A DNA stretch of 64,000 nt from assembly GCA_009842205.1 (NCBI GenBank), contig VYFX01000063.1, positions 124,001-188,000 on the forward strand. The letters are read 5' to 3'. The translations under genes were made by a program, and so were the position numbers. This stretch comes from Paracoccaceae bacterium. Its GTDB lineage: Bacteria; Pseudomonadota; Alphaproteobacteria; Rhodobacterales; Rhodobacteraceae. Under the pieces are notes generated by a model. That model was not told the origin of the DNA. It did no database searches and worked only from the letters and a program-made list of their open reading frames with translations. Shown here piece by piece: positions 24,603-32,837 of the stretch (its first letter is position 1; every line of letters starts with the position of its first letter).

Positions 24603-25463
24603 ATGCGGTATGTAACGTTCAGCAAGGATGGCAAGCAATATTTCGGCAAGGTAACCGAAACGGGCATCATTGAACTTTCCACCAGTTTCCCCCAATGGAA
24701 GACCCTCAAAAATGTCATCATCGAGAATGGTTTCGATCGGTTGGAAGAAATTGCAGGCAAGCGGGATGAAAGTTATTCCCTTGATGAGGTTCAATTTGAT
24801 ATTCCCATTCCCGATCCGGGAAAAATAATCTGCGTGGGGGTCAATTATCCTGGCCGGAATGAAGAATTCAATGACCAGAATCCAGCGCCGAAAAACCCTT
24901 CATTGTTTGTCAGATTCCCACGGTCGCTCGTAGGGCACAATCGCCCGATTCTCATACCCAAGGAGTCAGAGAAACTTGATTTCGAGGCCGAGGTTGTCAT
25001 CGTGATTGGCAAGGAAGCCCGGCGAGTTCCAATCGACAGAGCCATGGACTACATAGCTGGTATCAGTCTTGCCAACGAAGGATCAATCCGTGATTGGATG
25101 CGACATGGCAAGTTCAATGTGACACAGGGCAAGAATTTTGAAAAATCTGGTTCGATGGGGCCATGGTTTGTACGTTATACCAAACGGGAACAGCTTGCGG
25201 ACATTAACCTGGAATCCAGGCTAAATGGTGAAGTTATGCAGCAGGACAGAACCGGCAGAATGATTTTTACCTTCGCCAAAATAATCGAGTATATCACAAC
25301 CTTCACCACGCTTGAACCGGGAGATGTAATCTTGACCGGGACGCCTACAGGGAATGGCAGTTTCCGTAATCCCCCATTGTTCCTCAAGGAAGGTGACCTT
25401 ATCGAAATAGAGGCCGATGGCTTGGGTTGCTTGAAAAATCGGATAATGAAAGAACTATGCTGA
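24603..25463 (+). CDS. hpaG: Fumarylacetoacetate hydrolase family protein (HpaG-like)
   Basis: A 286-residue FAH-fold protein. The motif DFEAEVVIVIGKEARRV carries metal-binding acidic residues, followed by GISLANEGSIRDWM and GDVILTGTPTGNG near the end. In the homoprotocatechuate pathway HpaG decarboxylates and isomerises the CHM product; E. coli uses two fused FAH domains, whereas here there is a single one, as in many alphaproteobacteria. I choose the ATG at 24603 with GAAGAG 7 bases upstream; a TTG at 24588 overlapping the hpaD stop is an alternative. It overlaps hpaH by 7 bases. Confidence 0.85.
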   Translation: MRYVTFSKDGKQYFGKVTETGIIELSTSFPQWKTLKNVIIENGFDRLEEIAGKRDESYSLDEVQFDIPIPDPGKIICVGVNYPGRNEEFNDQNPAPKNPSLFVRFPRSLVGHNRPILIPKESEKLDFEAEVVIVIGKEARRVPIDRAMDYIAGISLANEGSIRDWMRHGKFNVTQGKNFEKSGSMGPWFVRYTKREQLADINLESRLNGEVMQQDRTGRMIFTFAKIIEYITTFTTLEPGDVILTGTPTGNGSFRNPPLFLKEGDLIEIEADGLGCLKNRIMKELC

Positions 25464-26260
25464 CCAGCACACAAATTGAAAAGGCTGCTCTTGATCTGTT
25501 TGAAGCCGAAAAGACCAAAAGGCAGATTGATCTGCTTTCCAACAGGCATCCGGGTTTGACCCTTGATGAATCCTATGCCATCCAGGATGCCCTGGTTGAT
25601 CTGAAATTGAAGGATGGCCGAAAACAGATTGGCTGGAAAATCGGACTGACCTCAAGAGCCATGCAAATGGCCTTGAAAATTGAAACACCTGATAGTGGGG
25701 TCATCTTTGATGACATGTATTACCCCAATGGTTCAAGAATTCCACAAGGCACTTTTTTTGAACCCAGGATAGAAGCCGAGCTCGCTTTCATAATGGGCAG
25801 GGATCTGGCCCCCTCGGATTTGAACAGGGATGGAATTATCGAGGCAACCGAACATATTGCCCCCGCTTTGGAAATTCTGGAAACTAGGGTTGTCCGGTAT
25901 AACCCTGAAACCAGAACCTACAGGAATGTCTGTGATACCATTGCGGATAATGCCGCCAATGCAGGCATCGTGCTGGCCGATAACCGTTTTTGCCTTGAGG
26001 ATATCGATCCAAGGTGGATAGGAGGAATAATCAAGCGCAATGGTACCGTGGAAGAAACAGGATTGGGAGCCGGCATCCTTGACGACCCCATAACCAGCGT
26101 TCTATGGCTTGCCAGGAGATTGGCCGAATACGACAAGTTTATCAGGAAAGGGGACATCATCATGGCAGGGAGTTTCATTCGTCCGATTGAAGCACCTTCC
26201 GGAAGTGATTTTTTTGCCGATTTTGGCCCCTTTGGTACAGTGGAATGTTATTTTGAATAA
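25457..26260 (+). CDS. hpaH: 2-oxo-hept-4-ene-1,7-dioate hydratase
   Basis: A 267-residue hydratase of the MhpD/HpaH family, which adds water to the dienoate from HpaG. Recognisable blocks are IGWKIGLTSRAMQ, the metal-binding FFEPRIEAELAFIMGRDL with acidic residues, and the C-terminal GDIIMAGSFIRPIE. The start overlaps the preceding gene. The pathway's aldolase (HpaI) and the succinate-semialdehyde dehydrogenase are not in the window. The hpa order here is F-E-D-G-H; no regulator (HpaR/HpaA) or hydroxylase (HpaBC) is adjacent. Confidence 0.92.
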   Translation: MLTSTQIEKAALDLFEAEKTKRQIDLLSNRHPGLTLDESYAIQDALVDLKLKDGRKQIGWKIGLTSRAMQMALKIETPDSGVIFDDMYYPNGSRIPQGTFFEPRIEAELAFIMGRDLAPSDLNRDGIIEATEHIAPALEILETRVVRYNPETRTYRNVCDTIADNAANAGIVLADNRFCLEDIDPRWIGGIIKRNGTVEETGLGAGILDDPITSVLWLARRLAEYDKFIRKGDIIMAGSFIRPIEAPSGSDFFADFGPFGTVECYFE

Positions 26261-26326
26261 TGGCAGGTAAAGAGGTTTGAACATTCTGGGTTTAATCATG
26301 TCAGTAGTTTTCAATTGTAAGTACGG

Positions 26327-27598
26327 GTGGATCAAATGACGGTCTGGGTACCATCGGATAACGGCCAGGCTGACCTATCGGATTATGACAGCTTTATCGA
26401 TGGTCCACCGCACAATACCTTTGCCAGAATGAGGAGGGAGGATCCGATAAACTGGACCGAATGGGACAAAGGTAAGGGATTCTGGAATGTAACCCGCTAT
26501 GAGGATATCTGGAAACTGAATGGCAATTATAAATTGCTGTCTTCGGCACGTGGAATTCGCATGGAGGATCAATCCTATGAGGAATATTTGGCCAGAAGAA
26601 CATTCCAGGAAACAGACCCTCCCGAACATACTAAGACACGCATCAAGGTTGCAGGTGCCTTTACCAGAACCGTGATGAATCAGTATGAGGACCAGATCCG
26701 GGACATTTGCAAGGATATTCTGGACAAAGTCCTGCCTTTGCAGGAATTCGATGCCACCAAGGAAATCGCCCGACAATTGCCGATGAGGATGTTGGGTCGA
26801 ATCATAGGTCTGCCGGAAAGCGATCTGGAATGGCTGGTTTCAAAAGGGGATGAGTTGATTGCCAATACCGATCCCGATTTCACTAGCCACCTTTTGGACA
26901 AAATGGACACTGATGAATTTCGGATGATGCCCTTTAACTCACCAGCAGGAATGGAACTTTATCATTACGCTAAGGATTTGATGCATGCCAAGGAGAAGGT
27001 AGGAGATACCGAGGGTATACTCCACATGATTCTACGACCCGCCAAGGACGGGACCGTAATTACGGAAAACGAATTCAGGAATTTTTTCTGCCTGCTTGTC
27101 GCTGCCGGGAATGACACCACCAGATATTCAATTGCCGCGGCCATCCATGCCTTCAGTCAACAACCCGAATTGTTGCAGCAATTGCGAGAGGACAAGTATG
27201 GTATCTGGGAAACAGCACCAGATGAGATTATCAGGTGGGCCTCACCAACAATGTATTTCAGGCGAACGGCCACCGAAGATTTCGAAATGCACGGCAAAAA
27301 CATAAGAAAGGGAGACAAGGTTCTTTATTGGTTTATTTCAGGCAACAGGGATAAAACGGTTTTTGATGATCCATTCAGGATCAATCTATACAGGTCTCCT
27401 AACAGGCACATGGCATTCGGGCAGGGAGGACCCCACCTGTGCCTGGGAATCTGGCTGGCACGTCTGGAGGTCAAAATCCTCATGCAGGAATTTTGCAAAC
27501 GGGTATCCCGCGTGGATTTGAATGGCCCGATCAGGTTTCTTCGGTCCAATTTTATCGGTGGCATCAAAACACTTCCCGTCAGAATCGACTTGATTTAG
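26327..27598 (+). CDS. Cytochrome P450
   Basis: A soluble bacterial P450 of about 423 residues. The oxygen-activating I-helix reads VAAGNDTTR, the ExxR pair is in DEIIRW, and the heme loop FGQGGPHLCLG supplies the proximal Cys372. No membrane anchor, so a class I system needing ferredoxin and reductase. The start is GTG at 26327, or ATG three codons later. It lies 66 bases after hpaH and 84 bases before a glutamine-synthetase-like gene, with a 2Fe-2S ferredoxin after that; no reductase gene follows. The substrate is unknown: a hydroxyphenylacetate ring or a cyclic amine is suggested by context. Confidence 0.93.
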   Translation: MDQMTVWVPSDNGQADLSDYDSFIDGPPHNTFARMRREDPINWTEWDKGKGFWNVTRYEDIWKLNGNYKLLSSARGIRMEDQSYEEYLARRTFQETDPPEHTKTRIKVAGAFTRTVMNQYEDQIRDICKDILDKVLPLQEFDATKEIARQLPMRMLGRIIGLPESDLEWLVSKGDELIANTDPDFTSHLLDKMDTDEFRMMPFNSPAGMELYHYAKDLMHAKEKVGDTEGILHMILRPAKDGTVITENEFRNFFCLLVAAGNDTTRYSIAAAIHAFSQQPELLQQLREDKYGIWETAPDEIIRWASPTMYFRRTATEDFEMHGKNIRKGDKVLYWFISGNRDKTVFDDPFRINLYRSPNRHMAFGQGGPHLCLGIWLARLEVKILMQEFCKRVSRVDLNGPIRFLRSNFIGGIKTLPVRIDLI

Positions 27599-27682
27599 TT
27601 GAACCCTAGGAAAAATTAATTGATTATTAGAAAGTTGAAACAATTCAGAAAATTTGCTCCAAATTTGAAGAGGTGAATTAAT

Positions 27683-28975
27683 TTGTCAGATGTTCGTTTG
27701 AGATTGTTGTTTTGTGACAATTTAAGCATTCCCAGAGGGAAGTACCTGCAATACATGGGCGATCAAGATGGCTGTTCCAGATTCTGCCGAAGTACCTTTG
27801 GGGTTCATTATGACAAGGACCTTTTGGACGCGCCTGGTGCAATGATGATGGAGGGCCTTCCTGATATGGAAGCCAGGTATTTGGGAAAGGATATCAGGGA
27901 TTGTTGGGAAAAGAAGACCAAGGTAGTTATTGGTGAGCTATATGATCACCATGGAGAGCCACTTGAATTATGTGGCCGGACGGCCTTGAAACGGGCCATT
28001 GAAGATTGGAGAAAACATGGTCTCTATCCCAAGGTCGGCATTGAAATGGAAGCATTTGCTTTCACGCAAAGTTCGGATGGGGAATTAACACCCTATGGAA
28101 CCCCGGGTGCGGTTGTTTATGGTACAGGTGCATATACCGACCCGCTTCGATTTACCAATGCCATATGGGAAAAATCCCATGAAATGGGTTTTCATCTCGA
28201 AATGATCACTGCCGAATACGATTCCCCCCAGTTTGAATTCACCCTAAGGTATGACGAAGCCCTGAAAGCCATTGACGACATGTTTCTGTTTCGTCTTATG
28301 GCCAGGGAAATTGCCCTAGAGTATGGAGTATTACTTACCTTTATGCCAAAACCCATCCCCTCTGCCGGTGGATCAGGTATGCATATCAATTTTTCCTTTA
28401 CTGACAAGGCTGGCAAAAATGCCCTTTCAAACGGTGAGATTGGTGGACCAGACAATTTGAACGAGCTTGGCAAGGGGTGTCTGGCAGGACTGATGCACCA
28501 TCATCAGGGTTTGGCAGGAATACTTGCACCAACGGCCAACTCATATGCTCGGTTGCAACAGGGATGTTTGTCGGGCTATTGGCAGAACTGGGGAGGCGAT
28601 CATCGGGGTGTTACAGCCAGGATTTCCATGGAAGGGGGAGAGAAAGCCCGTATTGAGCACCGCATGGCTGATTTTACGGCCAATCCATACATCGCAGTGG
28701 CGGCAGTTCTGCAAGCGTCTCGACTCGGTTATGAAAATGGCTACGAGTTGCAACTTGCGGAAACAGGCGATTGTTTCGATCACACAGACGCTAAAATCAG
28801 GGTTGCTCCGGATTTGAGACGTGCAATGAAGGATTTGGAAAATGACCGGGAGCTTGGTGAGGCAGTAGGTAGACTGATTGTGGATAATCTGCTGTTCATG
28901 AAGGAAAAAGAGTTCAGGAAAACCAAAAATCTTGAGGGGGAAGAACTCCGGGATTTTTATATCTTTTATATATAG
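27683..28975 (+). CDS. Glutamine-synthetase-family ligase
   Basis: A 430-residue member of the glutamine synthetase superfamily; the catalytic barrel is clear in GIEMEAFAF, ITAEYDSPQFEFTL, SAGGSGMHINFSF and ARIEHRMADFTANPY. The N-terminal part is short, and neighbours suggest gamma-glutamylation of an amine (as in PuuA, GmaS, or the PipC-type proteins next to mycobacterial amine P450s) rather than ammonia assimilation. Start TTG at 27683, supported by GAAGAGGTG upstream. It is 12 bases from the ferredoxin gene, so P450, ligase and ferredoxin form one unit. Confidence 0.85.
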   Translation: MSDVRLRLLFCDNLSIPRGKYLQYMGDQDGCSRFCRSTFGVHYDKDLLDAPGAMMMEGLPDMEARYLGKDIRDCWEKKTKVVIGELYDHHGEPLELCGRTALKRAIEDWRKHGLYPKVGIEMEAFAFTQSSDGELTPYGTPGAVVYGTGAYTDPLRFTNAIWEKSHEMGFHLEMITAEYDSPQFEFTLRYDEALKAIDDMFLFRLMAREIALEYGVLLTFMPKPIPSAGGSGMHINFSFTDKAGKNALSNGEIGGPDNLNELGKGCLAGLMHHHQGLAGILAPTANSYARLQQGCLSGYWQNWGGDHRGVTARISMEGGEKARIEHRMADFTANPYIAVAAVLQASRLGYENGYELQLAETGDCFDHTDAKIRVAPDLRRAMKDLENDRELGEAVGRLIVDNLLFMKEKEFRKTKNLEGEELRDFYIFYI

Positions 28976-28987
28976 GAATTTGCAAAC

Positions 28988-29305
28988 ATGCCCAAAATCA
29001 CATGGAAGGTATCTCCAACAGAGGAAATAACAGCAGAGGTAAAAACAGGCATTACCCTTATGGAGGCAGCTGTCAGCAATAATGTACCGAGGGTCATAGG
29101 GGAATGTGGAGGTAACATGGCTTGTGCCACCTGCCATGTTGTTGTTTCGAATGAATGTTATGATTTGGTTGGTGAACCAAATGATATTGAGGATGACATG
29201 TTGGATTTTACTGAGGCCGAAAGAACACAAAACAGCCGTTTGTCATGCCAAATCAGGGTTACTGATGAACTGGATGGCTTGGTTCTGACAGTTCTGGACT
29301 ATTAG
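28988..29305 (+). CDS. Adrenodoxin-type 2Fe-2S ferredoxin
   Basis: A 105-residue electron carrier with cluster ligands Cys40, Cys46, Cys49 (CGGNMACATC) and Cys87 (RLSCQI), the C-x5-C-x2-C pattern of adrenodoxin/putidaredoxin. An acidic stretch (DIEDDMLDFTEAE) between residues 66 and 78 is the usual reductase/P450 docking face. It is the natural electron donor for the P450 two genes upstream; the reductase must be encoded elsewhere. It closes the ten-gene run starting at 19296. Confidence 0.94.
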   Translation: MPKITWKVSPTEEITAEVKTGITLMEAAVSNNVPRVIGECGGNMACATCHVVVSNECYDLVGEPNDIEDDMLDFTEAERTQNSRLSCQIRVTDELDGLVLTVLDY

Positions 29306-29340
29306 TTTCCTCGGTGCAAAGAGTTTCGGCAGAATCACTT

Positions 29341-29356
29341 AGTTGCAGTTGCAACT
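29341..29356. promoter_or_regulatory. 16-bp palindrome upstream of tctC
   Basis: AGTTGCAGTTGCAACT is a perfect 7-2-7 palindrome, 74 bases before the binding-protein ATG and 35 bases after the ferredoxin stop. Its position in a short spacer between two transcription units suits an operator. No regulator gene lies nearby, and chance cannot be excluded. Confidence 0.35.
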
Positions 29357-29430
29357 GTTTTAGGATATTTGAAAAAACAGTGAAATCAGTTTAGTTTCTA
29401 AAATTGGATGAAGCAAAAGGAGTAAATATC

Positions 29431-30372
29431 ATGAAGAGTTTTTTCGCCGCATTGACAATCATTGGCGGTATTTTTCTAAGTATGGGAGTAGCCACGGCAG
29501 AGTATCCGAACAAGCCAGTTACTTTCATCGTGCCTTTTCCTCCAGGTGATTCAGAGGATGTTCTGACCCGGATTATTGCCGAGGATTTTGAATCAGCCTA
29601 TGGAGTATCTGCAGGTGTGGTCAACAAGCCAGGTGGAGGGGGTGGACCCTTTCCGGGAGCAATAGAAGTTGCTCAGGCACCCAGTGACGGTTCGGTAATC
29701 GGTTCTTTTGTCATTGGCGTACCCACCCTTGGTCATCAAATCGGTATTGATGAATTGACTCCGGCCAAATTTGACCCGGTCGGTATCTTTCTGACTTATC
29801 CATTTGTTATTGCAACCTCGGGGGATGCACCTTACCAATCAATGGAAGAGTTGGCCGAATATGCCAAGTCAAATGATGTAACACTGGCTCATTTCGGTGA
29901 TGCACTTGCACCAACGAGTGTTACCAAGGCTTTTGCTGTCTTGAATGATTTCAGTTTCTCATCTGATGCAGCCTTTGATGCCATTGACTGCAATACCCTG
30001 GCTTCAGGTGATGCGGATGTCATCAACACAACCCTTCAGTTGATTTTCCCATGTCTGGATTCAATTACCGTTCTGGCCTCGATTACCGATGACAGAATTG
30101 CAACGACACCAGATACTCCAACGATTGGAGAATTGGCACCCGAATTGAACATTTCCCTGTGGAATGGACTCTTTGTCACCAAGGGTACTCCGGATGAGGT
30201 TCGTCAGAAAATAGAAGCTGTGGCCATGGAATCCGTCAAGGGTGAAAAAGCCATGGAACATTCTGCCAATACAGGTGCAATTGTCTATTGGCAAAATGCT
30301 GAGGAATCAGCTGCCAGAATTGCGGCAGACATCGAAACCTTGGACAGGATTGGCCAAATCCTATCCAATTAA
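29431..30372 (+). CDS. Tripartite tricarboxylate transporter substrate-binding protein
   Basis: TctC-family periplasmic receptor, 313 residues, with signal peptide (KSFFAALTIIGGIFLSMG, cleaved near ATA-EYP). The mature protein starts with the family block YPNKPVTFIVPFPPG and has the NKPGGGGG ligand loop. The ATG at 29431 has AAAAGGAG before it; the frame is open 9 codons further upstream but that would spoil the signal peptide. It works with the TctB and TctA permeases downstream, importing a carboxylate by secondary transport. A hairpin lies right after the stop. Confidence 0.92.
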   Translation: MKSFFAALTIIGGIFLSMGVATAEYPNKPVTFIVPFPPGDSEDVLTRIIAEDFESAYGVSAGVVNKPGGGGGPFPGAIEVAQAPSDGSVIGSFVIGVPTLGHQIGIDELTPAKFDPVGIFLTYPFVIATSGDAPYQSMEELAEYAKSNDVTLAHFGDALAPTSVTKAFAVLNDFSFSSDAAFDAIDCNTLASGDADVINTTLQLIFPCLDSITVLASITDDRIATTPDTPTIGELAPELNISLWNGLFVTKGTPDEVRQKIEAVAMESVKGEKAMEHSANTGAIVYWQNAEESAARIAADIETLDRIGQILSN

Positions 30373-30382
30373 TTTAAGTTTT

Positions 30383-30407
30383 CCAGGGTACCCTCAGTGT
30401 ACCCTGG
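30383..30407 (+). terminator. Hairpin between tctC-type and tctB-type genes
   Basis: Perfect 9-bp stem CCAGGGTAC/GTACCCTGG with a 7-base loop, 11 bases after the receptor stop and followed by TTT. It probably causes partial termination or protects the receptor mRNA, so that the binding protein is made in excess over the permeases. Confidence 0.65.
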
Positions 30408-30526
30408 TTTACATCTAGACAATGGGACTTTGATCTTCAGTAATTCCCATGATATTAACTGATTGAATTCCATCTTTTGGAAATTCAGTTAGTTGTGGTT
30501 AATGGATTTCTTCTAGTCAGAATGAA

Positions 30527-31057
30527 ATGGCTGAACTTAAAATACTAACACCTCCCATAGCGACCCGGGGACAATCTGTATTTGCCCTTTGTTTTCTGGG
30601 GTTTGCTCTAATCCTGTTCCTGTTGCTTCCCTACCAGACCACCATGGTAGAAGATACTACATGGCACAAGCAGCCGGGATTTTGGCCCATGGTATCAATC
30701 ATTGGGATGGTGGTTTTCGGAGTACTTCATTTTTGGCGGCTTCCCCGAAGAAAACTGGAAAAGATTGACTATAAGGAAGCACTGCTTTGGATCAGGGGAG
30801 TCGAATTTGTTTTGTGGTTCATGATATATGTATCGCTCGTACCCATTGTGGGATATCTGCCATCCACACTGATATTTGTACTCCCACTCATTTATCGTCA
30901 GGGGTACCGGAAACCATTCCATTTCTATTGTGGGGCTCTTTTTGTCTTCAGCGTGGTCATATTTTTCAAGATCATTCTTGAGGTCAAGATTCCAGGTGCT
31001 GCCCTATACGAATTCTTTCCCGCAGCCATCAGAAATTTCTTGATCTTGAATTTTTAG
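30527..31057 (+). CDS. Tripartite tricarboxylate transporter small permease (TctB)
   Basis: A 176-residue membrane protein with four hydrophobic helices (about 20-40, 55-68, 90-125 and 138-155), the size and layout of the TctB/DctQ-like small subunit. Little sequence is conserved in this family; the assignment relies on topology and on the position between TctC-type and TctA-type genes. The ribosome site before the ATG at 30527 is weak. It is 12 bases from the large permease gene. Confidence 0.85.
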   Translation: MAELKILTPPIATRGQSVFALCFLGFALILFLLLPYQTTMVEDTTWHKQPGFWPMVSIIGMVVFGVLHFWRLPRRKLEKIDYKEALLWIRGVEFVLWFMIYVSLVPIVGYLPSTLIFVLPLIYRQGYRKPFHFYCGALFVFSVVIFFKIILEVKIPGAALYEFFPAAIRNFLILNF

Positions 31058-31069
31058 CCGTTTCTCATC

Positions 31070-32686
31070 ATGGAAAACATATTACTTGGGTTTGATGTTC
31101 TGGCGAGGTGGGATGTCGTTCTGGCCATTCTGTGTGGTTCAATTGGAGGAGTAATCATCGGGGCCATTCCGGGAGTTGGGCCTGCTGTAGCCATTGCCAT
31201 TCTCCTGCCGGCAACCTTTTCCATGGAGCCCATAGTCGGACTTACACTTCTCCTCGGGATCTATGGTTCCAGCATGTATGGAGGGGCCATTCCGGCAATC
31301 TTGATCAATACCCCTGGAACGCCGGTCAATGCCTTGACAACCTACGAGGGTTTCCCGATGACTACCCGTGGGGAAGCACGCAGGGCCTTGAGTCTGGCCT
31401 ATGCCGCATCCTTTTTTGGTGGTATATTTTCGGTCATATGCCTGATCCTGATGGCACCGATTCTGGCCAAGGTGGCTCCCCTCTTTGGCTCCAGGGAGAT
31501 TTTTTTGGCAGCACTTCTGGGGCTTGTTCTGGTCATCATCGCCCATCGGGGAAAAATTCTTGCAGCTGGCATGTTGGCCTGTTTTGGGCTTTTTCTGAAT
31601 ACGGTTGGCCTCGAACCGGTCAAATACTCAAGCAGGTACACTTTCGACCAAAGCTGGCTGGCGAATGGCATTGATCTCATCGTTGTGGTTCTGGGGCTGT
31701 TTGCCATAAGCCAGGCCTACTTCCTGATGAGTGGGGATGATGTCAAGATACGTGTGAACAAGGTGCGTGGAAACCTGTTACAGGGGTTCAGGGAGTTATC
31801 CAGACATCCGGTTGTTGCAGGAATTTCAGGGTGTTTTGGAGTGGTGATGGGAATAATTCCCGGTGTTGGTGAGTTTACAGCCCAATTCATGTCCTATACC
31901 ACTGCCGAAAGGATTTCCAAACGGCCAAAGGCATTTGGCCATGGATCTTCTGAAGGTCTCATTGCATCTGAAGCTGCCAACAATGCGGTACCTGGAGCTG
32001 CCATGATTCCCCTATTGGCCTTGGGGATTCCAGGTGAAGCTCTTACGGCAATGATGTTATCCGTGTTTTATGTTCACAATGTAATCCCAGGACCGGGATT
32101 GTTTCTCTACCAATTGGATTTTGTAACAGCTCTCTATCTGGCTCTCCTGATTCTGAATGTGGTGGTGGTCATATTCTTGATGTTTGCAACCAATTTCCTT
32201 GTCCAACTGGTCAGGATACCTAACAGGTATCTGGGGGTGTGTATTTTGACCTTGGGGTTTGTAGGTGTCTATTCATTACGGAACAACCCTTCCGATTGTG
32301 CCATGGCAGCTGTTTTTGGCCTATTGGGTTACATTCTGAGGAGACTCAAACTTCCGATTATTCCAATCATTCTTGGTATGGTTCTGGGTGGTATCATGGA
32401 GGTGAAGTTTCGTAGTTCCATGAGTAGGGTCAAGGAACCCCTGGACTTTATCGACAGGCCCATTGCAGCAATGATTTTTGCCGTAATCATCATTGTGCTG
32501 CTGGTTCATTTCCTGCGGGTAATGAGGGAATGGGAGCCACGGAAGGAAAGAAAATGGACTTACCGAAAATCCTCATCCAAATTTGGCAGGCTTCTTTTCA
32601 ACCGCAGAAAGCACATGCTGGATGATCGGGGCAAAGTACTCAGAAACCTCCAATTGATGTCTCCTGCCCGAAAAAAAGAGGATTAA
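31070..32686 (+). CDS. Tripartite tricarboxylate transporter large permease (TctA)
   Basis: A 538-residue integral membrane protein with about twelve helices. The TctA blocks are strong: GAIPGVGPAVAIAILLP near residue 34, YGSSMYGGAIPAILINTPGT around 65-83, and the second-half repeat GIIPGVGEFTAQFMSY and PGAAMIPLLALGIPGEAL. The C-terminal 50 residues are a basic cytoplasmic tail, longer than usual. It forms the transport channel with TctB; substrates in this family range over citrate, tartrate, aromatic acids and others. Confidence 0.93.
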   Translation: MENILLGFDVLARWDVVLAILCGSIGGVIIGAIPGVGPAVAIAILLPATFSMEPIVGLTLLLGIYGSSMYGGAIPAILINTPGTPVNALTTYEGFPMTTRGEARRALSLAYAASFFGGIFSVICLILMAPILAKVAPLFGSREIFLAALLGLVLVIIAHRGKILAAGMLACFGLFLNTVGLEPVKYSSRYTFDQSWLANGIDLIVVVLGLFAISQAYFLMSGDDVKIRVNKVRGNLLQGFRELSRHPVVAGISGCFGVVMGIIPGVGEFTAQFMSYTTAERISKRPKAFGHGSSEGLIASEAANNAVPGAAMIPLLALGIPGEALTAMMLSVFYVHNVIPGPGLFLYQLDFVTALYLALLILNVVVVIFLMFATNFLVQLVRIPNRYLGVCILTLGFVGVYSLRNNPSDCAMAAVFGLLGYILRRLKLPIIPIILGMVLGGIMEVKFRSSMSRVKEPLDFIDRPIAAMIFAVIIIVLLVHFLRVMREWEPRKERKWTYRKSSSKFGRLLFNRRKHMLDDRGKVLRNLQLMSPARKKED

Positions 32687-32837
32687 TAGTAAAACAGGAG
32701 ATGGAATGGCCCTGATATGGTTTCGATTTAGTGAAATGTTCAGGATTCTGAATCAAAAATAGTGAATAAAATCTATGAATTGCGCATAGTCGAATTGAAA
32801 ATTAACAGTTAACAAAAAGAAAGTCATCCACAGAAAA

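Noticed and set aside
28541-29230. Open frame of 229 codons antisense to the GS-like and ferredoxin genes
   Set aside because: It is cysteine- and histidine-rich without any recognisable domain, overlaps two well-supported genes and has no plausible ribosome site; a coding shadow.
31108-31674. Sense-strand alternative frame of 188 codons within the TctA-type gene
   Set aside because: Trp- and Gly-rich low-quality translation inside a firmly assigned permease.
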